Shown piece after piece: positions 32,043 through 44,500 of a stretch of 64,000 nucleotides of DNA. The notes under the pieces are model-generated. The model was not told the origin of the DNA, ran no database searches, and saw only the letters and a list, made by a program, of their open reading frames with translations. This stretch comes from Gracilaria gracilis (taxonomy: Eukaryota; Rhodophyta; Florideophyceae; Gracilariales; Gracilariaceae): NCBI GenBank assembly GCA_030374805.1, contig JARGSG010000013.1, forward strand, positions 620,001 through 684,000, read 5' to 3'. The position numbers were made by a program, and so were the translations under genes. Position 1 is the first letter of the stretch, and each line of letters opens with the position of its first letter.

Positions 32043-33185
32043 GAACGGGACTAAATAGAGGGAATCGCTTTGGTCCCAGAACCGAATCGGTTCGAAAGAA
32101 ACGATTTTGAAGCTGCCTTCTTATGAAAGGGAACCGAGGGTGATGTTAGTGTCGCATTGGGAGAAACAGCTGCAATGCGAACTGCGCCGCCGGTCCTCAT
32201 GTTCAAATTCAAATAAATTGCAATCACTCACCCCTCCGGGCTAGGCCAAGCCAATGGCAGCGCATGGCTGTTGTTTGGGTAGCGGCGCAAGTAGTCCCAA
32301 GACACTATGGTGGTCGAGGCAACCTCGCCGGGTAAGTTGCCCTGCGCCGGCGGGCACTGACTAATGTGCTCTACAGCCACACGATGTGGTCCACACCTGC
32401 GGTCGCCGTGCTACTCGCGACCACCACGCGGCTTTTGTGTTGCAACACCGCTCATTGCGCATATTGCTCTACAGGAGTTGAAAAGAAGTTGGGGAAGTGG
32501 AATTGAGATATTTACGTGAAAGAATCAACAACATTGTTGTCTTGTTTGTTGTTTTGCTTGTTGTCTTGTTTGTTGTTTTGCTTGTTGTCTTACATGTGTA
32601 TCCAATTAAGAATGGTTGCAACCAGGACCAGTTGGGAGCATAAGCAACAGCATTGCTCGTGTAAGGAACAGCCTGGGCCTCCGACACATGGGCACACGTT
32701 CCTCCTCTGTCGTGAGAAGTCTTCATTATGGCAAAGATCTAGGACCTCGAGAAGAACGCCTTGGTTGTAATCTGACCATTTGGAGAAGGGCAGCAACGTG
32801 AGGTAGGCTTTAAACAAGTAGTCTAGCAGTACGAAGGCCGATTTTCTCTTCGCATGGCGTTCCCCTCCTTGAATGACCCATCCTTCTGATCACACTACAG
32901 GACAATCTACAAGATGTGACGTTTGACACGAGTTTTTTCATTAGTTCGAACGCGAACTTCGTAGCTTCTGATCAAGTATCTGTCTTCTTTTTAATATATG
33001 GAGATTTCATATGCAAAACTCGAAACGCTAGACTCTTCTCGTTCATAGTCTACACCACGTAGAATAGTCACACCCCTAAACATCTGCTCTACCGGGCATG
33101 CGCGTGCTACTGCAAAAACAGGATAAAAGCGTATTGGGGACGCACGATAACAACATCCTCGCTCGATCAATCGCATTCTCTAAAT
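32043..33185. other. shared upstream region of the membrane-protein pair
   Basis: About 1.1-1.2 kb between divergent paralogues. Contains a short tandem repeat (TTGTTGTCTTGTTTGTTGTT, about two copies at 32535-32590) and a GC-rich patch at 32230-32460. No gene supported. Confidence 0.5.
32535..32590. repeat. GT/TTG-rich tandem repeat
   Basis: A period of about 24 bp (TTGTTGTCTTGTTTGTTGTT plus TTGC), slightly more than two copies. Confidence 0.7.
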
Positions 33186-34712
33186 ATGTTGGAGAACAAT
33201 CTTACGGTAGACCCTTCCATTTGGAACGTCATCAAGTTCATCATCATCTCCGTCATCGTGACCCCTCTTCTGGAAGCTCTCTATGACCGACTCATATGTG
33301 CAAAGGCCACATGGGATGCTCTTCGGGGCAGGACGGTAAACTTGTCAGACTCGCGCCTGGGAATTTTCGCTCTCCATTCCACATATTGGGGGCCTCGAAG
33401 AAATGTGACCTTCTCCCTGTTTCTTGGATTAATTGTTTTGGGTGTCCAGCTGCTTTTGGAGTTTTCTTTTTCTTCTATTTCTGTCTATGACAGCATGAAG
33501 AAAGAGGTGTGGCTTCAGCCTAATCATGAAGATCGCTATGTTCGTCATGAAGCCAATTGGAGTGCCGAAGTCCCTAGAGACCCAACCCGATTTCCGGAGA
33601 TTGTGTCCATGTTATGCATCGAAGAAAATCTCAGAATGATTCGAGTACGTAATGGTCATGCTGATGCTCCACAGTCCTACATTCCAGGATACGAATATCG
33701 CACGAACAGAACTTTCACAATCCGCAAACCTTATTTGGATTACCGTGATAATGTAACAGTGAGGTGCAGCCATCAGGCAAATGTCGCCTACGCGGAGTTC
33801 ATCTCCCCTCGCATAATTGTTGCACCCGGAGATTCTGGAATCGAAGGGTTTTTTGCAAAGCAGCCAGCAACAGGATTTCCGAGAGTCCGAGCTGCCATAG
33901 AGAGCGACCCATTCAAGAATGTCGCGAGAGTGCAAGTTATTGATGCTATGCTGCCCGTTTCAGTTTCTAAAACCGGTTCCTGCATTCGTTCACGAGTTGA
34001 TTTGTACTTCTGCGTTGTCCCCATCAATGGCATGTTCGTTATCGCTAGCACGGAACTCGAAGGATCTCAGTCCAGAAAGCTCAGAACGGTACTTATGGAA
34101 GCTCGAGGGAAAGCAGTAGCCGGCTTGAAAGAAAGAGGTCGTCAAATACGTCTACTAGCATCCATCATAAGTGATGATATTGTGTTCCCCTGGTCATCCA
34201 ATACTGATCTTCCTATTTCAGCTCATCTGGCTCGGAAGGAACATATCGAGAGCATTGCCAGAATGATTCTTATTGTCGCAAATGAAGAAGGAGTTGGAGG
34301 AATGAAGGATCTTCATGGCATTCGAGAAATCAAGGGAACACAAGAGGTGCAGAGAGCAACAGTGAAAATGAATTTGGCTATACCCTGTGTCGTTGTGCTG
34401 TTTGCGATCATGATTTTAATTGTGGTCGTAGATGTGATACTGCGGCTGTACATCTCGTTAAGGTGGCAGCAAAACGTCAAATGTAGCACCGACGCATGCG
34501 TGAAAGTGCGCTCCTCACCTTGTATCGATCTGTCGTCACAATGGCTTCGAAGTCGGATAGCAAATGATCTGCGAGCGTGGTACGATTTTGACAACATCAC
34601 GCAGTCGGATGTACAATTCAGATTAATCCGAGGTGAAGGGCATGAGCATTTCACGGTACTGCCAGATCCGACGCAACACAAGTGTTCGAATGGTTTGGGG
34701 TTTATTTCGTGA
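33186..34712 (+). CDS. three-pass membrane protein, unknown family, paralogue B
   Basis: A 508-residue protein starting MLENNLTVDPSIWNV. Membrane segments are at about residues 15-33 (VIKFIIISVIVTPLLEAL), 73-96 (VTFSLFLGLIVLGVQLLLEF) and 395-424 (MNLAIPCVVVLFAIMILIVV). The intervening region of about 300 residues has several N-glycosylation sites (NWS, NRT, NVT) and cysteines. Matches to paralogue A include LGIFALHSTYWGPRRNVT, GRQIRLLASI, ILIVANEEGVGGM and LSSQWLRSRIANDL, the last in the C-terminal tail. The pair forms a head-to-head duplication. A lineage-specific family; the conserved cytoplasmic-side motif QWLRxxxANDL may bind a partner. No enzymatic motif visible. Confidence 0.8.
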   Translation: MLENNLTVDPSIWNVIKFIIISVIVTPLLEALYDRLICAKATWDALRGRTVNLSDSRLGIFALHSTYWGPRRNVTFSLFLGLIVLGVQLLLEFSFSSISVYDSMKKEVWLQPNHEDRYVRHEANWSAEVPRDPTRFPEIVSMLCIEENLRMIRVRNGHADAPQSYIPGYEYRTNRTFTIRKPYLDYRDNVTVRCSHQANVAYAEFISPRIIVAPGDSGIEGFFAKQPATGFPRVRAAIESDPFKNVARVQVIDAMLPVSVSKTGSCIRSRVDLYFCVVPINGMFVIASTELEGSQSRKLRTVLMEARGKAVAGLKERGRQIRLLASIISDDIVFPWSSNTDLPISAHLARKEHIESIARMILIVANEEGVGGMKDLHGIREIKGTQEVQRATVKMNLAIPCVVVLFAIMILIVVVDVILRLYISLRWQQNVKCSTDACVKVRSSPCIDLSSQWLRSRIANDLRAWYDFDNITQSDVQFRLIRGEGHEHFTVLPDPTQHKCSNGLGFIS

Positions 34713-34959
34713 TTGGGGTATAAATTAGGTGAATTGCTACTTTGCGCATTCTTTGTCAAATTTTATTGGTGAAACTTTTGAAACTTTTGAGAGCTTGGGA
34801 AAGTGTGCCGGCAACTATCGTCGGGATACGAAAACATGAACCAGTTCGAAATTATGAACCTAATTTTTGGTTAATTAAGAGCTAATTTGTGTAGAGTTAC
34901 AGTGTTGCATATGTTAGTACCTCCCTATTGGCTCACCGAACGCTCCAATTTAAAAACAA
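34713..34959. other. spacer, nothing recognised
   Basis: AT-rich 3' flank of the membrane-protein gene, with no gene or clear repeat. Confidence 0.4.
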
Positions 34960-36787
34960 ATCTGTTGGCTTGATTGCCCGCCCTTTTTTGATACAGAAAC
35001 GCCCACTTCATCTCCCATTGCCCACGCCGAGACCGGTCTTTCCCTCCAAACAGCACTCGAGATCTTCGTCGCAGTGCGGCATCAACGAGGATACTCCATG
35101 GTCTGCAAGCGCATCCTTGCCCCGGGAAAGCCCGGCTCAAACCACAAATCATCACCTCTCGCACACGCCCTTCGTCACTACGAGACAACAAAATTTTCCA
35201 TTCGAAAATGCGCCAAGCATTTCAACTTGCCCTACTTAACGTTGCGCAGAGCTCCAAGGGCAGCAAAAGCTGACAACAAGCCCGCCAGAAAACCTCCTGT
35301 CTTTACCGCGGAGGCAAAAACCTTACTGGTATATGCTGCCCTACATTTCTCTCGAAAAGGCAAACTTCTTTTTAGAGAATTCTTCAAATCGTTGGTGCAA
35401 CATTCGTAAAATCGCTGCTATAGCTTCGATTAAAGGCTCTCCCATTTACACATGCACGGCCAGGACATAGATATTTAAAAAGATTCGTAGTACGACACCC
35501 TTGTTTGTCACGTAAAAGAAGAGCGAGCCTAGAAAAACCACGACAGATGGCTATGTCTGCGACAAATTTGGGCTCTCATTTTTCACGTGTTGATCAGGTT
35601 TACAAGGAGTTTAAGATCATTTCAGAGGAGCAAGTTTTTAATATAGATGAAAGTGGCTTTATCACAAAGAATGCTGCTCGAGCCCGGTCAAAAGCGCTTT
35701 TCGATACAAACGGTCGTAGTAACTCTACGGAACTTTGATGGAAAGCGAATTCCTGGCCGGTTACCATCATGCCGGTCGTCTGGGCAGACGGGCGTGCCTG
35801 GAACCCGCTTGACGTACTGCCAGGAAAACAGACCAAACACCGTATACGATCCGATGGTACACGCAAAATACTCGCCAGTTTTCTTCCTCCTGATATTTAG
35901 TGCGTTTACCTTGAACGGCAGGTGTCGATTCCAAAATATTCTACCAGTGAGTATGCCAGTTTCTGGACGAGTGTAAGGTACTGCGGGATAAGTACCGCAA
36001 TATTGCCCTGACAATGATCGGTTACGGTGCTCACTGCACGTACCGTGCTCTAAACAAATTGAAGGAAGGTCGAGTGGTTGCAGTAGGACTTCCATCGCAC
36101 ACATCACACAGAACGCACGTGCTAGACTATTCTGTCTTCTCCCCATTTAAAACCGCCTTTCCAAATCGACTCAACAGTAGAGCATATACAATTGAAGACC
36201 AGAGGAACGACATATACACTCTTTGTGAATTGCTAACCGGCGCGTACTACGAATCTTTGCGTCCGAATAACATCATCAGTGGCGTTGATGCGTGTGGTGT
36301 TTGGCGACGCCACCAAGGAGGATCCAGTCCTTCCGCCAGTAAGCCAACAGACATAACAAACTTTGAGGAGAGTGGCTCGCAGGGAAAGGCGCATGAACAT
36401 TATCAAGACCTTGTGAAAGCATTCACAGAAAGCCGCAACATTCTTCGAAGTGATGGAAACGTTATAGGGAAAAGAACACTTGTGACAACGACCGGAGCGT
36501 TATTAACCAGCTCTGAGGTCATTGAAGCTCTTCAGCAACAAGCAATGCAGCGGCAGCTAGCTGAAGAACAGCGCGCTGCACGTGCTGCGGAAGCAGCGGC
36601 CAGAAAGGCCAAAACAGAGATGGAAGTGGCGGAGAAACAACGGCAAAGGCTTCTTGATGAAGCCAGAAAGGAGGCTCATCGTGTTTGGCTTGCTCAGAGA
36701 CCTTCACAAAGTCTGCAACTGAGCGCAAGCAGGTCCAATCGTCGAGCAGCTGCGAGGTTACGGGCTGCTGGTCAGGTCGATCAGTAG
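34960..36787 (+). pseudogene. pogo/CENP-B-type (DDE_1) transposase, decayed
   Basis: Pieces of one transposase in shifting frames. 35074-35409 has a psq-type helix-turn-helix (HALRHYETTKFSIRKCAKHF, then NLPYLTLRR). 35505-35738 carries the first catalytic region (VFNIDESGFITKNAARARSK). The sequence near 35755-35900 in another frame reads VTIMPVVWADGRAWNPLDVL and PGKQTKHRIRSDGTRK, then meets stops. 36014-36787 carries MIGYGAHCTYRALNKLKEGR (usually YDGYRCH), VVAVGLPSHTSHRTHVLDYS (second catalytic region) and a long A/E/R-rich coiled coil (about 36530-36680). At least three frameshifts or stops make it inactive. Related to the relic at 28.9 kb but less decayed. Confidence 0.8.
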
Positions 36788-38072
36788 TTTTAGGTGGTGA
36801 TTGAAATACTAAATAATTTTTTGAGAATGCAAAATTATCATGTGGTTCATATTTTGAACGATGTAGAGTTCCAAACGGCTACTCTGTTGACGATTGCAAA
36901 TGCAAAAGTGGGATGTCACTGCGGGTAAATTTCCACTTTTTAAGGTGCCAGTGCCAAAAGGAGGATGCTACTGACATCTCCTCCAAGTTTGAAAGAAATT
37001 AATGAATTTCTTCATGTTTTTCTGATTAAAACAGTGAAACTGAGCCATATTTTGATACCTCCTGATATCGGTCGGTGTAGGCGATGGCGAAAAGTAGGTG
37101 TTGGCATAGGGATGACCTGCGACGACTATCTCCGATCACGCCATTATTTCGTTGCGGATCTTTTGTTCTCCCACCCTCCTTCCCCTTGCTACGAGGGTGC
37201 ACCTCTATCTTTTAAGAGCTTGCTGTGAGCCTGAAGCCAAACCTCTGACTTCGATGACAAGGAAGTAGAAACTGTCGTGCTGGAGGTAGACAAGCAAGCA
37301 TGCACCAGAGGCAGTTGCGCCTCGCTTCAAGCTAAGCGTAGAGTAGTTGATATTGTGGGTATAGAATGCAACGTATACCCACAAACATCTTTTAGAACCG
37401 TCCGTGGGTCTCTTTAAAGCCTCCACGAATGAATGAGAAAACTACAGATGTCCCAGCAGATGTTTGTTTTAAAACAATGTGCAGCAGAATGAAGAGAAAC
37501 GCATAGAGACCACCAACCAGACGCCTGCCCGGGTCCTCTTTACTTTACAGATCCGACCGCAGGGCTTCCAAAGAGCCTTGTGGACGTTTTTACAAGACTA
37601 GTTTCGCTGTATGCCGAGTTTGAAAGCCATTCTATCATCAACTTCAAGTTCTAAGTACTGCCTCTTGTTTCTGTTGTGGCTATTGTAAACCCTGTAGGAC
37701 ACAATGCGCGGCTTGAAACAGAGCACACGGCCGAAGATATGCAACTTTCTCTAATGGTATGTTGATGTTGTAAGGTAGTGAAGGGTAAGGTAGACTGGTA
37801 CTGAACATCTTTACAAGAACCAGGACCGACGCACTGTCGATGACTAGACTAAGAGTAGCGCTACTTTTAAAGTGAGCTATCTACTTATACTAACTGGCTG
37901 GTCGTAATGCAATCACAGGTAGTGGTCGTAATAAGTGAGTGCCACTTTTTTTACATTCACCTTCCCTTTAAAATCAATGTTCGCATCGATTCAAGCATTC
38001 AAAGATCGTTGATCTTCTTTATACTTGTTCGTCAAACACAAAATTTAACCTTTCTCCCTCATTCCTACCTTA
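36788..38072. other. intergenic, with a dispersed repeat near 37.8 kb
   Basis: No gene supported. 37768-37890 is repeated in the same orientation at 50743-50864, on the other side of the 12.2-kb retrotransposon. Confidence 0.5.
37768..37890 (+). repeat. dispersed repeat, copy 1
   Basis: Shares ACTGGTACTGAACATCTTTA and ACTAAGAGTAGCGCTAC with 50743-50864, imperfectly, over about 120 bp. Identity of the repeat unknown. Confidence 0.7.
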
Positions 38073-38077
38073 TTAAC
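38073..38077. repeat. target-site duplication, left copy (TTAAC)
   Basis: TTAAC before the 5' LTR; repeated at 50287-50291 after the 3' LTR. Confidence 0.95.
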
Positions 38078-39074
38078 TGTGGAGCAATGGCAATCCGATG
38101 TCGGCACAATGAAGGTTCTCATAATGGAGCTCTATCCATTGAGCCCTGACGTGTCAGACTATGAATATGGACCCCGTTTCGGGTGAAACTGGAAATATTG
38201 TTGGGACGTACCTTGTTAGGTGAATCGGGGATAGAACCTGTGAGATAGGTGTACAGTAGGGCCTTGTAGCATATTTGTCCAAATATTTGGCGTCACACCC
38301 GCGGGGTAGATACTGTGGCACTCTGACACTGGGTTGTCCACGTGTAGAGCCCCCGTGGGAGTGCGCAGCCCTAGATACAGTAGATAGTATATATGCTCGG
38401 GCTATCTCGCCCTGGAGCCACTAATTAAAACTCACCTGAGTCGTATCTTCTTCTTGAAGTACGTGGTCTTGATCCCGAAGGCTGGGCTATGGTTGCTACT
38501 GCCTACGTAGGTTCACGACTCCTCTAAGGAGAGTAACCACGACTGGTCTCGGTACAATCACCCCTCAGGGTCCCGAAGGAAGTTCTTTACTACCAGTTTC
38601 TGTCTTGTTTCGCCAATTACCCCAGTATCAGGTCTTATTTGCTGTCGTTCACCGAGGTACCGGATCTTTGTTCAGTTCATCGTTTTCCTGGTGCAGGTCT
38701 CGCTTCCGCCTCTGTATAGAGTTATATTTGGACACACGTGTGTGTGTGTCTCGTTCCGCTATCGGCCCTGTCCCCGCCGTTGGCACGGGCCGTAGCTTCG
38801 CTCGTGTGGCTCTCCGTAGGAGCACTACACCGTCTTACGCCACCGATCGCTCCACTTCTGGACTCGTTCTTTCTTGATCCGTCGCCGGTTATTCCTCTCT
38901 AGGCCCACGCTCTTCTTTAATTCTGCAGGTTATTCCAGTACCGTCTCCGGTTTACACCCGGCTGCCACGCGGCACGCGCACGGGCAGAGGGCTCTACTTC
39001 TGAGTTCGCCCTTTTGTGGGAGCAGGACTCGGACACCCTGGTGGACGCGTACCCTCTTTGGGGTTTGCTCTACA
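38078..39074 (+). repeat. 5' LTR (997 bp)
   Basis: Begins TGTGGAGCAATGGC, ends TTGCTCTACA. Matches 49290-50286 at a constant offset of 11212. Confidence 0.95.
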
Positions 39075-39077
39075 TTC

Positions 39078-39096
39078 TGGTCTCCCGACTTAGAAG
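39078..39096 (+). other. primer-binding site (tRNA type)
   Basis: TGGTCTCCCGACTTAGAAG, three bases after the 5' LTR. Shared with the element at the left edge (one difference) and, less closely, with the one at 53310. Confidence 0.75.
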
Positions 39097-39220
39097 AATC
39101 TAGTGGACTAGAGCCTGAAAAGGAAGTTTAATTGAAGTCATACTCATAAGAGTTCGAAACTAGAAGTTTGTTGTTGTTTTTGAAGTTGTTTCCCCGCTTG
39201 GGTTTGTTTTTGTCACTGAA

Positions 39221-41506
39221 ATGGGATCCGGAAAACGGCCAAGTCCGTCCAAGGCCCGTTCTGTCGGTTCTGGTTTACCCCCGCAAGCGCGGTCAGTTCC
39301 TGAACCGCTACCGGTGAAAGAGAAGAAATCCGGGAGCCGGAAACAACCGTCGAAGACCTCTGATGCCCCAGTGGCCGGGCCCCCTTCCATTCCTCTGGAA
39401 GGGCCCTTATCCGCTGCTGCGGCAAGTGACGCAGTATTATCCGAATTGGATAATCAAGTTCGCATGCTTGAGGCCCAGAGCGCGGTGAGAGCTAGCTCTC
39501 AAGCTGCACTAAAAAAGGAGGTCGAATCGCTTCGCAAGGAAGTGAAAGACGCTCAAATGAGAGATGTTTCGGGAGAAATCCAGCTCCTGAGATAGGAAAT
39601 GAACTCAATTCTGGAGTGTTTTGGTTTCCCCCAGGGTTTCGTGGATGCCTATCATCGGACAATGGAAGAGTTCCGTGCCACAACGGATCGAATTCACGCT
39701 CGTCTAGGTACCCTCGAAGCCATTATTAGGATGGATGAAGAAGTAGAAGTCCCCCCGCGGGAGAAGTCTGTTTCGAAAGATTTCGTTCACTACTCTGATA
39801 AGAAGAGCCATCGCAAGTCCTCAAAAGAGTTTCGCCACCACGTGGATTCGTCTGACTCTGACTCTGACTCTGACTCTGACAGCTCGGACAGCTCGTCATC
39901 GGCGTCGTCGTCATCGTCCGTTGCCTCGGAAGGTAGTCGTCGTCGACATTCTCGATCGTCCCGTTCAAGGGCCACGTTTACCTCTCAAGGTGCAATTCGT
40001 ACCCGGGAGAAGGGAGCTAAGTGTCCTGGTCTTAAGGAGTTGAAGCCTACGAATCCGCTTTATCCGAAGTTGTTATCGTACCGTTACTATCGGTTACAGA
40101 AGTCCGAAGGGAAGAGAACCTCTAGAAGCACCGAAACGGTGAGGGCCCACATCCGTAAGCTCAGCGTGACACTCAAGAATCGCGAGTTTACAGGAGAAGA
40201 CCCCATCCGGGTGCTAGATTTCCTCTATAGGTTCGTTCATGAAGCCGATATTCTCGGAATGACGGAGGGACAGGCCTACATTGCCCTCCCCTATTACCTG
40301 AAAGGTCAGGCTGAAGACCAGTTTAATTCCATCCTTGGATCGTCAAGAGCCTCGGAAGGCGGCGTTACTTGTTGGCCCGAAGCGGTTCATTACCTCTTAA
40401 GGTCATACGCTACTGGTCATGCCATTCAGAAGGCTACGTCGGCCCTTAGGGAACTGAAGCAACGTCCGGAAGAAACGGAAACGGCTTATTCAACGCGCCT
40501 GAATAAGGCTTTCCACCGCTGTGGTAATGTTCATCCTTCACAGGAGAGATGTGCGATGTTTGTCGATGGGTTGAATCCCGCGATTCGGGCACTGGTAGCC
40601 CGTTACCGGGAGGAGAATCGGAAGATAACCTATTTGGAATTGGTACAGTACGCCCAGGCTGAAGGGGATACGCTCCGAGCTCGGCGTCCGCCCAAGTCGA
40701 AGCCTCGTAAGGTACTGTTTGCCAACAATTCTGACTCTTCTCTGGCCCTTTCATATGGGAATGAAGCCACTATGGACATGGATAATGTGCACCTCATAGG
40801 TAGTAATCCGAGTTCTATCGGCACTTCAATTGCCACCTCGAAATTGCCGTCAACCACGGTGCCGTCTACGGAGTGCGATCCGGCCCTGTATGCTCAGGAC
40901 CGCCGAGTTCCGGCAGCACCGATATCCTATGGAGGTCGCATGATGAGGACAACTCGCCCAGGATGGAGGGATAGCACCCAGCAGGGTCGTGTTATAGCGC
41001 GTCCCACCGATGGTTCAACCGCAGTGATCTGCTACGAATGTTATGAATTTGGTCATATCTCACCGCAGTGCACGGTCCCGGCACGGGATAGGTTGAAAAT
41101 CGTCACTCAGTTCGAGTCTCTGACGCCCGAAGAACAGGCACGGGTCCCCAGAACATCCCATGAAGGCGCTAAGCATTCGTTGGCCCTTCAGGGAGCTGCT
41201 AGAACCATGCATGGTAACCCTGCCTTCGCGCAGAATAACCTTCAGGCTCAGCGTCGCGAACCGGTAAACGGGAATCAGGTAGGTCCCGCGGAGGAAATCG
41301 CCCCCATCAGGCGGTTCCGGCTCCGAAAAACTAAGTATGGGAGTCTCCCCGACGGGAGGGGCGTCTTCCAAGTCGAAGCAGAAGACGCCCGAGGCGCCTC
41401 CGCTTCGCTCCCCGACTGTTACGATACTATCAAGGAAAATGGCAGCCACCGACGTGGATTCGGAACACTTTTGTGTTCTTCGTCGACCGTGGATACGGGC
41501 CCGTAA
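39221..41506 (+). pseudogene. gag of the 12.2-kb chromovirus
   Basis: N-terminal P/S-rich head and a coiled coil (QAALKKEVESLRKEVKDAQM) at about 39.2-39.6 kb. Then a serine-aspartate/serine tract (39850-39930, built on GACTCT repeats) with basic RRRHSRSSRSR. The capsid-like core (about 40.15-40.65 kb) has FTGEDPIRVLDFLYRF, YYLKGQAEDQFNSI and YATGHAIQKA. A single CCHC zinc knuckle, CYECYEFGHISPQC, is at about 41031. The core aligns motif for motif with the gags at 233-709 and 54361-55395. In the family this forms the particle and binds RNA. Not one continuous frame. Confidence 0.85.
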
Positions 41507-44500
41507 TCCCCGTCTCCCGGATAGAATCCTGGTAATGGCCAAGCGGAACTATAAAGTTTACGCCGATCTCAGCCTTTCAGAACATTTTATGGTTCGTCAG
41601 TTGTCAGTCCTAGACACAGGCGCTGCTCCTAACCTTATTCACAGAAAACTGATACCGCCTGCTCTTCGAGAACGTGTTCGTTACGGTCCATCAATGGATA
41701 TTTCGGATGCCAACAATAATCCGATTAGTACGGCTGGTTACATTTCGCTCCTGGTAAGATTAGGAAGGCATCTCGTGAAGGTAGATTTCGTCGTTTTCGA
41801 TTCGCTAGCCGCACCAGTTATATTGGGTTGTGATTTCTGTGACAGGTTTGTGGAAAATATCCGTCCTCGGAAGCGTACCATAGAAATGGAAGACGGTTCA
41901 ATAATTCCGATTGTCCGGAGACCTCTGCGAGCCGCTACGCGGAAACACGTAGCGCTCCCGGCTGCACATCAGCCTACCAAAGTCAGAGTGGCATCAACGA
42001 AGTTGCACGTGCTCAAATCTGTGCACCTTTTGCCGGAGTCCCAGGTGTGGGTCGAAGTCGTCACCAAACAGTTTGGTCTACACACAGTGTAGCCGTCACC
42101 GACACTATATGAAGAGCGCCAGATCGCTTTGGCTAATGGAGTTGTAACGATTCAACCGGATGAAGCCTTTAAGGTCCTCGTCGCCAATCTTGGCAAAACC
42201 AAACAATTCTTAACAAAGAACTAAGTAATTGGCACGGTACTACCGCACCCCGCTGCAGTGATACCCACGAAGATTCCTATTGGAACCGTGCTTGGTGTAT
42301 CTGACCCTAAGGAGGGGGAGGAGGCCGCCGAATTCGCCGAATTACGGAATGAGTCACTTGAAGCCGATACGGATGATACCCAGAAGAACTCGGGTTCAGA
42401 CACCCCAGCACCTTTTGAGGTTAAGCCGTTGCCACCTGGCACTGAACAGACGAACCCTGTTGAGGAGTTAATGAAGCTCAATTTGAAGCACGTACCGGAG
42501 TCCCATCGGGAGAAGCTACGCGATATGCTTCGCGAGTTTACGCCCATGTGGGATGGTACTCTCGGAAAAATTGGAGTCACAGAGCATTGCATCGATCTAC
42601 TTCCGAACACTCGGCACATTGCGCAACACCCTTACAGGGCCGGACAGAAGGCCCGAGAAGAAAAAAAATCTCAAGTCGAGAAGATGCTCCGAGCCGGCGT
42701 TATTGAGCCCGCTCAATCCCCTTGGGCGTCACCAGTTGTTTTGGTGCCAAAGCCAGATGGATCATGTAGATTTTGTATCGATTACCGAAAGTTAAATGCG
42801 GTTACAGTGAAAGACGTATACCCGATTCCCCGTATGGACGAATATATCGATTCTCTAGGGAGCGCGAAAGTGTTTACCAATTTAGATGCCAATTGGGGAT
42901 ACTGGCAAGTGCCCATAAGGGAAGAAGATAAGGATAAGGCGGCCTTCGTGTGCCATCAAGGCCTGTACCGTTTTCGGAGAATGCCCTTTGGGTTAACAAA
43001 CGCCCCCACAACGTTTCAGCGAGCGGTTGATATCCTCCTGGCTAGGTTCAAATGGACCACCTGTCTGGTATATTTGGACGACGTCGTCGTCTTTTCCAAT
43101 AACATGGAGGACCATCTCACCCATGTACGGGAAGCTATGACCGTTTTACGGGACGCAGGGATTACCTTGAAGCTTAAGAAGTGCGAGTTTTTCACCGAAT
43201 CGATTAAGTATCTTGGGCATATTATTCGCCCAGGAAAGCTCTCAATTGACGAGGTACGGGTAAAATCCTTGAAAGAGGCGAAACACCCAAGAACTCAAAC
43301 GGAGCTTCGATCCTTCTTAGGCCTGTGTAACGTTTACCGTCGTTTCGTGCCGAACTTTTCGGATATCGCTTCGCCATTGAACAAACTCCTGATGAAAGGA
43401 AGACCAGAGGAATTGGAACCCTTTGGCGATGCGGAAGCGTCCGCATTTGCAGCACTAATTGAAGCTGTAACGTCGCCACCAGTCTTGGCCCTGCCGAAAC
43501 CCGGCTTACCCTACGAAGTTGACACTGATGCGAGTGCGAACCAAGTTGGTTGTGCGTTGTTCCAGGTGGAAGAGTCTGGCAAACGTCACCCTATTGGGTA
43601 TTGGTCGAGATCACTGAATGTGCACGAACGGAATTACTCCGTTTCGGAGAAGGAATGTCTTGCCGTTGTATGGGCCCTCTCAACGTTGAGACCATACTTG
43701 ATGAAAACCCATTTTCTGGTACACACGGACCACTCTTACCTACGCTGGCTCATGGAAATTACCGAACCGTAGGGTCGACTGATGAGATGGAGACTCCGAC
43801 TCTTGGAATTTGACTTTGAAGTAGTGTACAAGAAAGGCTCCTTGAACTTGCAGGCAGACGCTCTATCCCGTTTGGGCACTGCAGCAGAAGCTGAACCCAC
43901 CGAGGACACGGAAGAGATACCATGCTTTATGGTTGGTGACCTCGATGAGGGGAAGACAGAAATCCTATCGGATGATGTGTGTGACGATATTCTCGCCACA
44001 CAGACTGTAGAACCGGATACCGGGTCATTTGTACCGATTTCGCCGGAGGAGATGATACGAGAACAGCAGATGGACCCCTTTTGTATACAGGTTAGGGCCC
44101 GTCTGAATGGTGGGTATAGGATACCTTTCCAGGTGAATGACCAAGGCTACTTGGTGCGAACTGTTGAAACCAACCCACAAATGGTGGTACCTCACTCCTT
44201 ACAGAGTCTCGTACTGCACTTGTCTCACTATGTGAAGTTGGGAGCCCACCCGGGAGGAAGGAAGCTTTATCTCACCTTAAGAAGGGACTTCTATTGGCCC
44301 GCAATGGCGTTCGACTGTTACGCAGTCCGCCGCTCCTGTCAGGCTTTTGCCAAGAATGACGTCAAATTAAGAAAGTACTCGAAGAAGTTAACGTTGTTTC
44401 CCGCACGGGCACCGCTGGAGTTCGTCGCCATTGACATTCCTGGAGAATTGATTAAGACCTCTCGAGGGAACCGGTACCTATTGGTCATCACCGACAGCTT

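Noticed and set aside
38605-39131. Plus-strand frames inside the 997-bp LTR (and copies at 49817-50412)
   Set aside because: Present only because the LTR is duplicated; composition is not protein-like.
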